Source: Metabacillus litoralis (GTDB lineage Bacteria; Bacillota; Bacilli; Bacillales; Bacillaceae). From it: DNA of 64,000 nucleotides. Each line of letters begins with the position of its first letter. The first letter of the stretch is position 1. Shown here piece after piece: positions 35,949 to 44,214 of this stretch. The translations under genes and the position numbers were made by a program. Location: contig NZ_VOQF01000001.1 in assembly GCF_007994985.1 (NCBI RefSeq), positions 372,001 to 436,000 of the forward strand, read 5' to 3'. The notes under the pieces are model-generated. The model was not told the origin of the DNA, searched no databases, and worked only from the letters and a program-made list of their open reading frames with translations.

Positions 35949-36249
35949 TTAGAAAAATACTATTAAGGTGGGATCCTGAAATAGGGTTCCACTTACATAA
36001 TTCTTTATTCGATTTCTTTCTCACGAATTAAAACTATATACTTACTTAAAATTGTACTGAAAAGAGTACTTTACTTGTAGAGATACCAAAATCATCTGTA
36101 TTTAACGCAATATAATAACAAATTATGAATTAAAAGGTATTCTATGCCAAATAGGTTTACAGCCAATAGAACCAATAATTACCGATTGAATATTTTCACA
36201 TAACAAACTGAATAAAAACAAATAATAATATAAAGAAAGGAGCTTTTAA

Positions 36250-36702
36250 ATGAACATTTTCAAAGCTTTCATTATTAAGATAATTGCTATTTTTGCTGTA
36301 TCATTGCTAATACTTGGTGTTATATTTAATTACTCATTTGAGCATGTATTAGCTATTTCGATTATCTTATCTTTTACTTCATTTGTTCTAGGTGATTTAC
36401 TACTGTTACCAAGAACTAGCAACATAACAGCAACAATATCAGATTTTTCCCTGGCTATGTTAGTAACTTGGTTTTACCTAGCAAACTTAACATTATACGT
36501 TACTAATGTCTTTTTTGCCTCTGTCTTAACATCAATAAGTGTTGCAGTTTTCGAAAGTTTTTTCCATAGATATTTAAAGGTGAGAAACGTTCAAAATGCG
36601 GAAAAACGACAAAGAGATATTCCATTAAGATACCAAACTGAAGCATCTGAAGAAATTACACCAACTAAAAGTAGAATTGTTAGAAAAAGGAAACAAAAAT
36701 AA
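36250..36702 (+). CDS. DUF2512 (YndM-like) membrane protein
   Basis: A 150-residue protein with four membrane helices in the first 110 residues and a basic cytoplasmic tail ending RIVRKRKQK. The blocks GVIFNYSFEHVLAISIILS, FVLGDLLLLPR and ISDFSLAMLVTWF are characteristic of DUF2512. Its B. subtilis relative YndM is linked to sporulation by regulation only. AAAGGAGC precedes the ATG. It converges with the yjcZ-like gene. Confidence 0.85.
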   Translation: MNIFKAFIIKIIAIFAVSLLILGVIFNYSFEHVLAISIILSFTSFVLGDLLLLPRTSNITATISDFSLAMLVTWFYLANLTLYVTNVFFASVLTSISVAVFESFFHRYLKVRNVQNAEKRQRDIPLRYQTEASEEITPTKSRIVRKRKQK

Positions 36703-36742
36703 GCAGGACAGATGTAGCTTCTCTGCCCTGCGTTTATTTTTA
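36703..36742 (+). terminator. Terminator of the DUF2512 gene
   Basis: GCAGG/CCTGC with inner CAGA/TCT(C)TG pairing, followed by GTTTATTTTTAAT. It begins at the stop codon. Confidence 0.65.
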
Positions 36743-36749
36743 ATTAATT

Positions 36750-36866
36750 TTAGTAGCCGTATCCAACTCCGCCACCAACATATGCTGCACCAACAATGAT
36801 TAAAAGAATGAAAAGTACAACGATTAAGGCGAAACCACTTCCTCCACCTGCGTAACCTGCGCTCAT
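36750..36866 (-). CDS. YjcZ family sporulation protein
   Basis: A 38-residue protein: [20 protein letters not shown], then [19 protein letters not shown] Gly-rich head, a single membrane helix with the core [15 protein letters not shown], and a Gly/Tyr tail are diagnostic for the YjcZ family found in spore formers. AGGTGGTG precedes the ATG. It is a separate short gene, about 120 bases from repeat B2. Confidence 0.88.
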   Translation of the reverse strand: MSAGYAGGGSGFALIVVLFILLIIVGAAYVGGGVGYGY

Positions 36867-36986
36867 ATACTACACCACCTTTTCACCGGAATACTTTATC
36901 ATATGTTATAACAAATAATTCGGAATGGACATTGAGTAATTAATTTAGAAATTTTTAAAATTAGTGCAAATATCTTCATTACTCAA

Positions 36987-37194
36987 GGCTATGTTAAAGG
37001 TTAATGTTGATTTTTAGCATATTGTTGATTGGAGTTGAATATATGAGACTCCTGCGGGAGAAGCGTGTCAAAGGGAGACCCCACAGGCGCGCAGCTTACG
37101 AGGAGGCTCCCGGACCTAGGAAAAAACGAACTGCATTTTTTCCCGGGAAAGCGAATGCCTGTAACGGAAATCAACAACAAAGTTTAACAGAGCC
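36987..37194. repeat. MITE-like repeat, family B (B2), with 8-bp target duplication
   Basis: A 208-bp element in the opposite orientation to B1. Ends are GGCTATGTTAAAGGTTAATG and, inverted, GGCTCTGTTAAACTTTGTTG. Both sides carry TTACTCAA (36979-36986 and 37195-37202), an 8-bp direct duplication. Except for the 50-55-bp extra block in B1 the two copies are nearly identical, so movement was recent. Confidence 0.88.
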
Positions 37195-37339
37195 TTACTC
37201 AAAAAAAGCAGAAGCGATTTAATCAACACCATTCCAACTCAGACGAGTAAAACTGGGATAAAGGGGTAAGTGTAGCAAACTGATGTTATATCGTAATAAA
37301 GATTTAGAGCTGTAGGCAACTTCTTCAAACTTACATACC

Positions 37340-37366
37340 AAAAAAAGCGCAATTTGCGCTTTTTAA
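37340..37366 (-). terminator. Terminator of the DUF3892 gene
   Basis: AAAGCGCAA/TTGCGCTTT hairpin with flanking A and T runs; overlaps the end of the gene ending at 37363. Confidence 0.85.
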
Positions 37367-37656
37367 AATTCAGGTAATGAATCAAGATTATTTTCTTTTA
37401 TCCCATCTGGTTCACTTCGTAATATATCGCGACCATATTTATGAAATACATCAACATGAGCTAAATGCCCTGCTTTTGCCTCAGTTAGAGCTTCAATATA
37501 ATCAAGCTCTCTTCCTGAATCCGTTTTAAAGGCAATTAAATCACCTTCATCATTTTTCCTTACAGCTATGATTTGTTCTCCTGCCTGATTAGTATCTTGT
37601 AAATTTGATTTTTCTTGATTTTGGTATTGCTGAAATGCTTCTTCAAATCGATCCAT
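37363..37656 (-). CDS. DUF3892 family protein
   Basis: A 97-residue protein. The core GEQIIAVRKNDEGDLIAFKTDSGRELDYIEAL is the DUF3892 pattern (about residues 27-60), preceded by a Gln-rich helix (FEEAFQQYQNQ) and followed by GHLAHVDVFHKYGRDILRSEPDG. Family function is unknown. The ATG at 37656 follows GAGGTGATTAAA; an in-frame GTG nine bases upstream is part of that ribosome site. Confidence 0.82.
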   Translation of the reverse strand: MDRFEEAFQQYQNQEKSNLQDTNQAGEQIIAVRKNDEGDLIAFKTDSGRELDYIEALTEAKAGHLAHVDVFHKYGRDILRSEPDGIKENNLDSLPEF

Positions 37657-37765
37657 TTTAATCACCTCATTCTTCTTATGTCCTTTGTTTACTATTTTAT
37701 ACTTGATACTTAAGTATCCATGATTTCCTACAAGATTTTCTTGAAAAAACTATATTAATAAATAC

Positions 37766-37800
37766 AAAAAAATCTCAGCATCCACATAACTGAGATTTCA
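37766..37800 (-). terminator. Terminator overlapping the GNAT stop codon
   Basis: AAATCTCAG/CTGAGATTT stem followed by seven T on the minus strand. The TGA stop of the acetyltransferase gene lies at its upstream edge. Confidence 0.85.
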
Positions 37801-38211
37801 TATATAAAGTGTCATAGCAGGTGCATCTTGTTCTCTTTCCTCAAAGCCTAATTTTTTATAAAATAGTTGTTTACCTTTTGCAGAAAACAGTTGTATGGAT
37901 TGAATACCACTTTCTTTACACTTATCTACTAATTCTTCAATAATTTGTTTACCTAGCCCTTGCTTTTGGTAATTTGGGTTTACCATAACATCACAAATTA
38001 AAGATTGATAAACACCATCAGATATCATTCGACCAAATGCAATAAGCTTTGCTCCATCATAAATCGATACATGATACCAGCTATTCTCTGCTGCTTGATA
38101 TAATTGTTTTCTCGTATATTTACCTTTTTTACTTTTTATTAATCCGCTAGCTTCATGCAGTTCAACAAATTGTTCAAAGGAAGGAAGTTTTTCTGAAAAA
38201 GTATAGTTCAT
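37798..38211 (-). CDS. GNAT family N-acetyltransferase
   Basis: A 137-residue acetyltransferase with the acetyl-CoA binding motif VNPNYQKQGLGKQIIEELV (about residues 79-97) and the C-terminal FYKKLGFEERE. The length and the start SEKLPSFEQFVELHEASGL resemble the YitI/PaiA-like small GNAT proteins; the substrate is unknown. The ATG at 38211 follows AGGTGAG; an upstream GTG overlaps that site. Monocistronic. Confidence 0.82.
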   Translation of the reverse strand: MNYTFSEKLPSFEQFVELHEASGLIKSKKGKYTRKQLYQAAENSWYHVSIYDGAKLIAFGRMISDGVYQSLICDVMVNPNYQKQGLGKQIIEELVDKCKESGIQSIQLFSAKGKQLFYKKLGFEEREQDAPAMTLYI

Positions 38212-38373
38212 TTTACTCACCTACTAAAAAAGATTCATTATGTATCTATATCCTATATATATTTATACATTATAATGAATAAAAATTCAACTCTAATTTT
38301 ACTGATTGTTTATTAAAATGTTATGTCTAACAATATCACTATTGTTTTTGTTGGGTAAAAAGTTTTGACAACA

Positions 38374-38401
38374 TAAAAAAAGACGAGAGACCCCGTCTTC
38401 T
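38374..38401 (-). terminator. Terminator of the gene at 38409-38621
   Basis: AAGACG/CGTCTT stem around GAGAGACCC with seven T following on the minus strand. Confidence 0.75.
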
Positions 38402-38408
38402 TACAGAA

Positions 38409-38621
38409 TTAATCTTTATATTCCTCAACATCTGCTTCAACAATCACTTTCTCGTCATCAATTTCTTCTACAGGACGTCTACCCCAAAATAATCCCCAAG
38501 GATCTCTTCTTTCATAACTTTCTTCTTTTACTTCTTCTCGTTCGTTTACTATTTTTACTTCTTTTGCATGAATAACTAACGTATCTACTTTAATTACCTT
38601 TTCTTTCTCATTCTTAGACAT
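38409..38621 (-). CDS. Small charged protein of unknown function (70 aa)
   Basis: The protein begins MSKNEKEKVIKVDTLVIHAK, contains an acidic/basic helix (NEREEVKEESYERRDPW), a tryptophan-glycine turn GLFWGRRPVEE and an acidic tail. The ribosome site AGGAGAGG precedes the ATG. There is no membrane segment. Similar short, highly charged proteins occur in spore formers, but I do not recognise a named family. Confidence 0.6.
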   Translation of the reverse strand: MSKNEKEKVIKVDTLVIHAKEVKIVNEREEVKEESYERRDPWGLFWGRRPVEEIDDEKVIVEADVEEYKD

Positions 38622-38800
38622 TTTACCTCTCCTTTTCCCTTAAAATCGTTACATATTATTCAAAAAGGAGTAAATGGGTATGGGCTTTTTGTTTATTTTA
38701 TGAACCCTAGCGTAATGATTTCCTCCATAATGCTTGTTATATCAATAAATAGTGTGAAAATAAACTCAGGAAAATTTTTTATTAATGCTACCATGAAAAG

Positions 38801-39144
38801 AGGCTGGGACATAATTAAAGAAATCATTCAAAAAGATGAATAAACCTAAATTCAGTTAAGGTGAAAGAAACAAGTTCGTTCCATTGCGCTGCAGACATTT
38901 GCTTTCCGCGGGGAGGAAGCTAAGCCTCCTCGGCGCAAGCGCCTGTGGGGTCTCAGCCTTTCCTCTGCACCCGCAGGAGTCAAATGTCTTCCACTCCATT
39001 ACACTAGTTCTTAAAAATAGTATGCAAAATCAAAAAACATTGAAGACTGCAAATAAAAACCCGAACTATTAGGCGAATGTTTAATTGACATATCACGTAA
39101 TAATACGGGTTTTTCATTAGCTTAAAAATTTATATCCCATTCTC
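38801..39144. repeat. MITE-like repeat, family A (A2)
   Basis: A 344-bp element. The left end is AGGCTGGGACATAATTAAAG; the right end TTATATCCCATTCTC is a decayed inverted copy of it. It shares long blocks with A3 (GAAGCTAAGCCTCCTC, GCGCAAGCGCCTG, AGTATGCAAAATC) and a right-hand hairpin built on ACCCGAACTATTAGGCGAAT. It lies directly after the gluconate operon. Confidence 0.85.
39055..39115 (-). terminator. Repeat-encoded terminator of the gluconate operon
   Basis: AAAAACCCG and CGGGTTTTT bound a longer imperfect hairpin inside repeat A2, with T-rich sequence on both outer sides. It begins about 35 bases past the gntK stop and no other terminator lies between, so the repeat probably supplies this function. 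Confidence 0.65.
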
Positions 39145-39151
39145 TTTTCAT

Positions 39152-40684
39152 TTATCTATTTTTTTGATATTGACTAATTGCCTCATATTCTTTTTCTAAT
39201 AATCTTGGTACTCGAATAAAAATTGGCATAAGCTCACGATAAGCAGCTGTTGCTTCTTTATTTGGTTGATGTGAATGAATAGATCCTACCATTTTATTCA
39301 CTTCATTCAAGGAATCAATTTCACCTAGACCATACATTCCAAGAACAATCGCCCCTAAACAAGAGCTTTCAAAGCTCTCAGGAATGGTAACTTCTTGATC
39401 AAAAACATCTGCGAGCATTTGTCTCCAAAACACTGATCTTGCAAAACCTCCTGTTGCCTGAACAGAGGTTGGTGTACCTATTAACTCCTCTAAAGCAAGA
39501 AGTACACTATATAAATTCATCATGATTCCTTCAAGCACTGCACGAATCATATGCTCTTTTTTATGATGCATACCTAAACCAAAGAAAGATCCTCGTGCGT
39601 TGGCATCCCACAAAGGTGCTCTTTCTCCTGCCATGTAAGGATGAAAAAGTAGTCCATTAGAACCTGGAGGAACTGTAGCTGCAATTTCAGTTAAAACCTC
39701 ATAAGCATCTTTTCCTAATCTCTTTGCTGTTTCAACCTCAGCACTTGCAAGTTCATCACGCACCCAACGGAAGATCATACCCCCATTATTTACTGGACCA
39801 CCAATAACCCAAAGCTTGTCTGTTAAAGCATAACAAAAAATCCGCCCTTTAGGATCAGTAACTGGTTTATCTGTAACAGCTCTAATAGCCCCACTTGTGC
39901 CGATTGTTACTGCTACAACACCTGGCTCAATTGCATTAACACCAAGGTTTGATAATACCCCATCACTTGCACCCACCACAAACGGAGTGTCACTTGAAAG
40001 ACCTAATAGCTTTGTATATTCAGGAGCTAAACCCTTTATACTTTCAGTTGTACTAACAGGCTTTGATAATTGCTCCTTTTTCACTCCAGCAACTTGAAGT
40101 GCTTTTGCATCCCAGTCCAAATTTTCTAAATTAAATAATCCAGTAGCCGAAGCAATAGAATAGTCTATCACATATTGACCAAACAGACGGAAAAAAACAT
40201 ACTCTTTAATTGAAATAAATTTATTTTCTGGTTGGAAAAATTCGTGATGTTCTTTGTTTAACCACACAAGCTTTACTAAAGGTGACATCGGATGAATCGG
40301 TGTACCAGTTCGCAGATAAATTTCATGTCCATTATGTATTTCTTTTACAATATCTGCATATTTGGCACTTCGATTATCCGCCCATGTGATCGAAGGAGTT
40401 AATGGATTTCCGTCTCCATCAACAACAATTAAACTGTGCATAGCAGAACTAAAAGACACAAAACGAACTTCTTTGCCTGTTACCTTTGCTTCTTCTAAAC
40501 ATTTTTTCATGCTAGTTAACACAGCTTGAAAAATTTCCTCTGGATCTTGTTCAGCTGTTGAAGGTGTAGGTGTGTGCAACGGATACTCAACACCAAAGCG
40601 ACTAATTGCTGTTCCTTCCTTATCAAAAAGTACTGCCTTTGTACTTGTTGTTCCAATATCTACACCCATCATAAAACTACCCAT
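39152..40684 (-). CDS. gntK: Gluconokinase, FGGY family
   Basis: A 510-residue kinase that phosphorylates gluconate with ATP to 6-phosphogluconate. The N-terminal ATPase loop is MMGVDIGTTSTKAVLFD; further motifs are AEQDPEE, SMHS-type AMHSLIVVD, GASDGVLSNLG with the catalytic Asp, the AVTIGTSGAIR loop, GERAPLWDANARG and TGGFARSVFWRQMLAD. Length equals the B. subtilis enzyme. AGGAGG precedes the ATG. Third and last gene of the operon; ends just before repeat A2. Confidence 0.95.
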   Translation of the reverse strand: MGSFMMGVDIGTTSTKAVLFDKEGTAISRFGVEYPLHTPTPSTAEQDPEEIFQAVLTSMKKCLEEAKVTGKEVRFVSFSSAMHSLIVVDGDGNPLTPSITWADNRSAKYADIVKEIHNGHEIYLRTGTPIHPMSPLVKLVWLNKEHHEFFQPENKFISIKEYVFFRLFGQYVIDYSIASATGLFNLENLDWDAKALQVAGVKKEQLSKPVSTTESIKGLAPEYTKLLGLSSDTPFVVGASDGVLSNLGVNAIEPGVVAVTIGTSGAIRAVTDKPVTDPKGRIFCYALTDKLWVIGGPVNNGGMIFRWVRDELASAEVETAKRLGKDAYEVLTEIAATVPPGSNGLLFHPYMAGERAPLWDANARGSFFGLGMHHKKEHMIRAVLEGIMMNLYSVLLALEELIGTPTSVQATGGFARSVFWRQMLADVFDQEVTIPESFESSCLGAIVLGMYGLGEIDSLNEVNKMVGSIHSHQPNKEATAAYRELMPIFIRVPRLLEKEYEAISQYQKNR

Positions 40685-40710
40685 AACAATCCTCCTGTAA
40701 TGTAAGAAAA

Positions 40711-40733
40711 GGGAAAACCACTTTGGTTATCCC
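40711..40733. other. Hairpin between gntP and gntK
   Basis: GGGAAAACCA/TGGTTATCCC with a 3-base loop (one mismatch) lies in the 107-base gap between the genes. No T-run follows, so mRNA processing or stability is more likely than termination. Confidence 0.5.
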
Positions 40734-40791
40734 TATCTCTGCTTATTTATTACTACTTAAGCGTTTCTTTTATCACAAATATATACTTTCT

Positions 40792-42135
40792 TTAACCAAT
40801 AAACACTCCTAAAATAAGTGCCACACTAACTCCAACTAAACCAATTATTGTTTCCATCACAGTCCATGTTTTTAGTGTATCTTTTACACTTAAGCCAAAA
40901 TAACGTCCTACTAACCAGAAACCAGAGTCATTTACATGTGATAAAACAGTTGCACCTGATGCAATGGCAATAACGATCAATCCTAGAACTGGTCCTTCAA
41001 GACCTAATATCGAAATAAGTGGTGCCATTAACCCAGCTGCTGTTACCATTGAAACTGTTGCTGAACCTTGTGCTACACGTACTATTGCTGCTATTAAAAA
41101 GGCTAATAAAATTGGTGGTAAATTAGATCCTGCCATCATATCTCCAAGTACTTGACCAACACCTGAATCAATTAGTACTTGTTTAAATACACCACCAGCA
41201 CCCGTTACTAAGATAATAATCCCTGCTGGTTCAAGTGCTTTTGTTGCAATATCTTGAACTTCTTGACGAGAATAACCTCTTCGTGTACCAAGTAATACAA
41301 AAGTTAAGATTGTTGCGATAGTTAACGCCACAAAAGGATGACCAAGGAATGTTAAAATTTGACGTACTGTATTTCCCTCTTCTAATAATACACCTGAAAC
41401 CGTATTCAGTAAAATCAAAACTAAAGGTATCATTATTAAAGAAGCAATCAATTTGAAGCTAGGTAAATCTTTATCATATTCAATTTCTTCTAAATTCATA
41501 TAATCAGGTACAACCACATGAATTTTTTTTGAAATATATTTAGCAAAAATCGGTCCTGCAACAATCATAGCTGGAATACCAGCTAATGTACCGAATAAAA
41601 TAACCCATCCTAATTCTGCACCAATTAAATCTGCTACAGCAATTGGACCTGGTGTAGGAGGAATAAAGCTATGTGTTACAGCTAAACCTGCTAGCAATGG
41701 AATACCATAATATAAAAGTGATTTTCCTGTTTTCTTTGCTAATCCGTAAACGATTGGAACTAAAATAATAAATCCTACATCAAAAAATACTGGAATTGCT
41801 ACAAGAAATCCTGTAAGTCCTAATGCCCATTGTGATTTATCTTCACCAAATTTTTTAACAAGTGTTTGTGCTAAACGCTCAGCACCTCCGGATACTTCTA
41901 GCATTTGTCCAAACATTGCACCTAAACCAACAACAACTGCAACAAACCCGAGGGTACCTCCCATACCATTTTGCATCGATGTAACAACATCATTTAATGG
42001 CATTCCTGCTAAGATACCTACAATTAAACTTACTAGTAATAAAGCTACGAATGCATGTAATTTTGTTCGAATAACTAAAAATAATAAAAGAAAAATACCG
42101 GCTAAAGCAACAAGAATTAACATTTGATCTGACAT
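40792..42135 (-). CDS. gntP: Gluconate:H+ symporter
   Basis: A 447-residue permease with about 12 membrane segments. Family motifs seen are GMGGTLGFVAVVVGLGAMFGQMLEVSGGAE (in part), VFFDVGFIILVPIV, HSFIPPTPGPIAVAD and ARGSATVSM-like VAQGSATVSMVTAAG, with SHVNDSGFWLV near the end. It imports gluconate for GntK. GGGGAG precedes the ATG. It sits between gnd and gntK on the same transcript. Confidence 0.94.
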   Translation of the reverse strand: MSDQMLILVALAGIFLLLFLVIRTKLHAFVALLLVSLIVGILAGMPLNDVVTSMQNGMGGTLGFVAVVVGLGAMFGQMLEVSGGAERLAQTLVKKFGEDKSQWALGLTGFLVAIPVFFDVGFIILVPIVYGLAKKTGKSLLYYGIPLLAGLAVTHSFIPPTPGPIAVADLIGAELGWVILFGTLAGIPAMIVAGPIFAKYISKKIHVVVPDYMNLEEIEYDKDLPSFKLIASLIMIPLVLILLNTVSGVLLEEGNTVRQILTFLGHPFVALTIATILTFVLLGTRRGYSRQEVQDIATKALEPAGIIILVTGAGGVFKQVLIDSGVGQVLGDMMAGSNLPPILLAFLIAAIVRVAQGSATVSMVTAAGLMAPLISILGLEGPVLGLIVIAIASGATVLSHVNDSGFWLVGRYFGLSVKDTLKTWTVMETIIGLVGVSVALILGVFIG

Positions 42136-42199
42136 AATGATCCACTCCCCTTTTTATTTGTTTATTCTTTCCTCAAATTCACTTTAAATAAATATTTGT

Positions 42200-43096
42200 T
42201 TATTTTTTCTCTACTGCATGTCCACCAAACTCATTTCTAAGAGCTGCTACGACCTTACCAGTGAACGTATCATCCTCTAAAGATCGATAACGCATCATTA
42301 ATGCAAGTGTAATAACAGGAGCTGCAGCTTGAAGATCTAGCGCAGTTTCAACTGTCCACTTTCCTTCTCCTGAAGAATGCATAACACCTTTTATTCCTTC
42401 TAAATTTTTGTCCTTAGAAAAAGCATTTTCAGTTAGTTCCATTAACCATGAACGAACAACAGATCCATTGTTCCAAACTCTAGCAACCTTTTCATAATCA
42501 AAATCAAATGGGCTTTTGTCGAGCAAGTCAAACCCTTCAGCAATTGCTTGCATCATGCCATATTCGATTCCATTGTGAACCATTTTCAAAAAGTGTCCGC
42601 TTCCAGCTTTTCCTGAGTAAAGGTAACCGTTTTCAACTGTGATATCTTGAAATATTGGTTCAATTTGACGAAAAATCTCTTCATTACCACCTACCATTGT
42701 GCATGCGCCATTTCGTGCTCCTTCAACACCACCACTTGTTCCACAATCAAAAAAGTAGATTCCTTTTATTTCTGATTTTTCATTTCTTCTAATTGAATCT
42801 TTGTAATGTGCATTGCCACCGTCGATGATTCGATCTCCTTCTTCTAATAAATCTACTAACTTATCAAATACTGCTTCTGTAGCGTCACCTGCTGGTACCA
42901 TCATCCAAACTGTACGAGGCTTTTCTAATTGATTAACTAGCTCTTCAAGTGAATCAGCTGTTTTAACATCCAATGAAGAAATTTTTTTCATTGAATCTTT
43001 GTTTACATCAAAAGCAACAACATCATAATTTTTATCTACAAGATTAAGTGAAAGCTGAAATCCCATCTTACCTAACCCGATCATGCCTATTTGCAT
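42200..43096 (-). CDS. gnd: 6-phosphogluconate dehydrogenase, decarboxylating, short (YqeC-like) form
   Basis: A 298-residue NAD(P)-dependent enzyme converting 6-phosphogluconate to ribulose 5-phosphate and CO2. The cofactor loop is IGLGKMGFQLSLNLV and the substrate motifs are DCGTSGGVEGARNG and GHFLKMVHNGIEYGMMQ with the catalytic Lys. It is the roughly 300-residue form like B. subtilis YqeC, not the 468-residue GntZ. First gene of the gluconate operon, divergent from the RpiR-type regulator. AAGGATG precedes the ATG. Confidence 0.92.
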   Translation of the reverse strand: MQIGMIGLGKMGFQLSLNLVDKNYDVVAFDVNKDSMKKISSLDVKTADSLEELVNQLEKPRTVWMMVPAGDATEAVFDKLVDLLEEGDRIIDGGNAHYKDSIRRNEKSEIKGIYFFDCGTSGGVEGARNGACTMVGGNEEIFRQIEPIFQDITVENGYLYSGKAGSGHFLKMVHNGIEYGMMQAIAEGFDLLDKSPFDFDYEKVARVWNNGSVVRSWLMELTENAFSKDKNLEGIKGVMHSSGEGKWTVETALDLQAAAPVITLALMMRYRSLEDDTFTGKVVAALRNEFGGHAVEKK

Positions 43097-43126
43097 CGTT
43101 TATCATCCTTACTTTTGTGAAATAAA

Positions 43127-43216
43127 TTTTCTTGATAACTTTATTATAAGAAAAAAATTTCTTTTTGCAAGCGATTCCAGAAAAATATTTTTTCTTTCTG
43201 ATTAATTTAGTATAAT
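43127..43216. promoter_or_regulatory. Divergent gnt control region with cre and AT-rich dyads
   Basis: The 152-base gap holds a cre match TGCAAGCGATTCCA (43166-43179), a near-palindrome GAAAAATATTTTTTC (about 43182-43197), a second dyad built on AAATTTTCTT and AAGAAAAAAATTT (about 43127-43163), and TATAAT at 43211-43216 for the regulator. The dyads are the GAAA-N-TTTC type often bound by RpiR proteins. CcpA control of the locus is likely. Confidence 0.55.
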
Positions 43217-43248
43217 AGAAAAAAAAGCCCTGTTAGGAGGGAAGCAGG

Positions 43249-44103
43249 ATGAAAAAGACACAAGACACTTGTTTAATCACTGTTCGAAAGCTTTATCCAA
43301 AGTTCAGTGTTACCGAAAGGAAAATCGCTGATTATATATTAAAAAACCCAAATAAAATTATTCATTCCTCAATAAATCAATTAGCAGAAGATCTAGAAGT
43401 AGCTGACTCAACTGTGTTTAGATTTTGTAAAAGAATTGGTTACAAAGGATATCAAGCAATGAAAATTGCCCTTGCATCAGAAATTGTTTCTCCTTTGCAA
43501 GATATACACGAGAAGGTTAATGAAGGAGATTCCGTTGATACAATCGCATCAAAAGTATTTCGATCTAATATAAAAACGATTGAAGATACGTTAACAATTG
43601 TCAATGAAGATCAGCTGCAACTTGCTGTTGATACGATAATAAATGCAGAGTCTGTAGAATTTTTCGGAAGTGGTGGTTCTAGTATCATCGCACTTGATGC
43701 CTATCATAAATTAGTTCGTACAGGACTAAAGGTGCATGCAGTGATCGATACACATTTCCAGCTTATGGCTGCATCACAAATGACGGAAAAAGATTGTGCC
43801 GTGTTTATTTCACATTCTGGATCATCAAAAGATATCCTGCATATTTTAAATGTTGTGAAAGCAACTGGTGCGAAGATGATTGCCATTACAAACCATGCTA
43901 AGTCCCCTCTGAGTGGTGGTGTTGATATACCTCTTTACACAGTATCAGAAGAAACAGAATATAGATCTGAAGCACTTTCATCACGAATTGCTCAGTTAAC
44001 ACTTATTGATGTTCTTTATGTCAATATATTAATAAAGCGAGGCAATGAAGGAAAAGACGCGTTAAAGAAAATGCGAGAAGCCATTCTTGTAAAACGGATT
44101 TAA
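43249..44103 (+). CDS. MurR/RpiR family transcriptional regulator
   Basis: A 284-residue regulator. The N-terminal HTH_6 domain (residues 10-85) has FSVTERKIADYILKNPNKII and LEVADSTVFRFCKRIGYKGY. The SIS sugar-phosphate-binding domain (about 125-260) has VEFFGSGGSSIIALDAYHKL and VFISHSGSSKDILHI. It should sense a phosphosugar, most simply 6-phosphogluconate. AGGAGGG precedes the ATG. It is divergent from gnd-gntP-gntK and takes the place that the unrelated GntR has in B. subtilis. Confidence 0.9.
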   Translation: MKKTQDTCLITVRKLYPKFSVTERKIADYILKNPNKIIHSSINQLAEDLEVADSTVFRFCKRIGYKGYQAMKIALASEIVSPLQDIHEKVNEGDSVDTIASKVFRSNIKTIEDTLTIVNEDQLQLAVDTIINAESVEFFGSGGSSIIALDAYHKLVRTGLKVHAVIDTHFQLMAASQMTEKDCAVFISHSGSSKDILHILNVVKATGAKMIAITNHAKSPLSGGVDIPLYTVSEETEYRSEALSSRIAQLTLIDVLYVNILIKRGNEGKDALKKMREAILVKRI

Positions 44104-44146
44104 GAAATGCGTAAATCGTTTAGTGGTTAGACACTGAAACTAAGTA

Positions 44147-44207
44147 AAAAACCAAGAAAAACAGAGATGTATATTCACAACACATCTCTGCATTTCTTGG
44201 TTTTATT
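44147..44207. terminator. Bidirectional terminator between RpiR gene and pepF
   Basis: A long two-part stem: AAAACCAAGAAA pairs with the distal CTTGGTTTT region, and inside it CAGAGATGT pairs with ACATCTCTG. A and T runs flank it, so it can stop transcription from both converging genes. Confidence 0.88.
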
Positions 44208-44214
44208 TTAGTTA

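Noticed and set aside
35779-36024. 81-codon minus-strand frame
   Set aside because: It is antisense to the Arg/Gly-rich small gene, whose ribosome site is much better.
37004-37222. 72-codon plus-strand frame
   Set aside because: It is a translation of repeat B2 and extends only a little beyond it.
38884-39072. 62-codon plus-strand frame
   Set aside because: It lies within repeat A2 and has no ribosome site.
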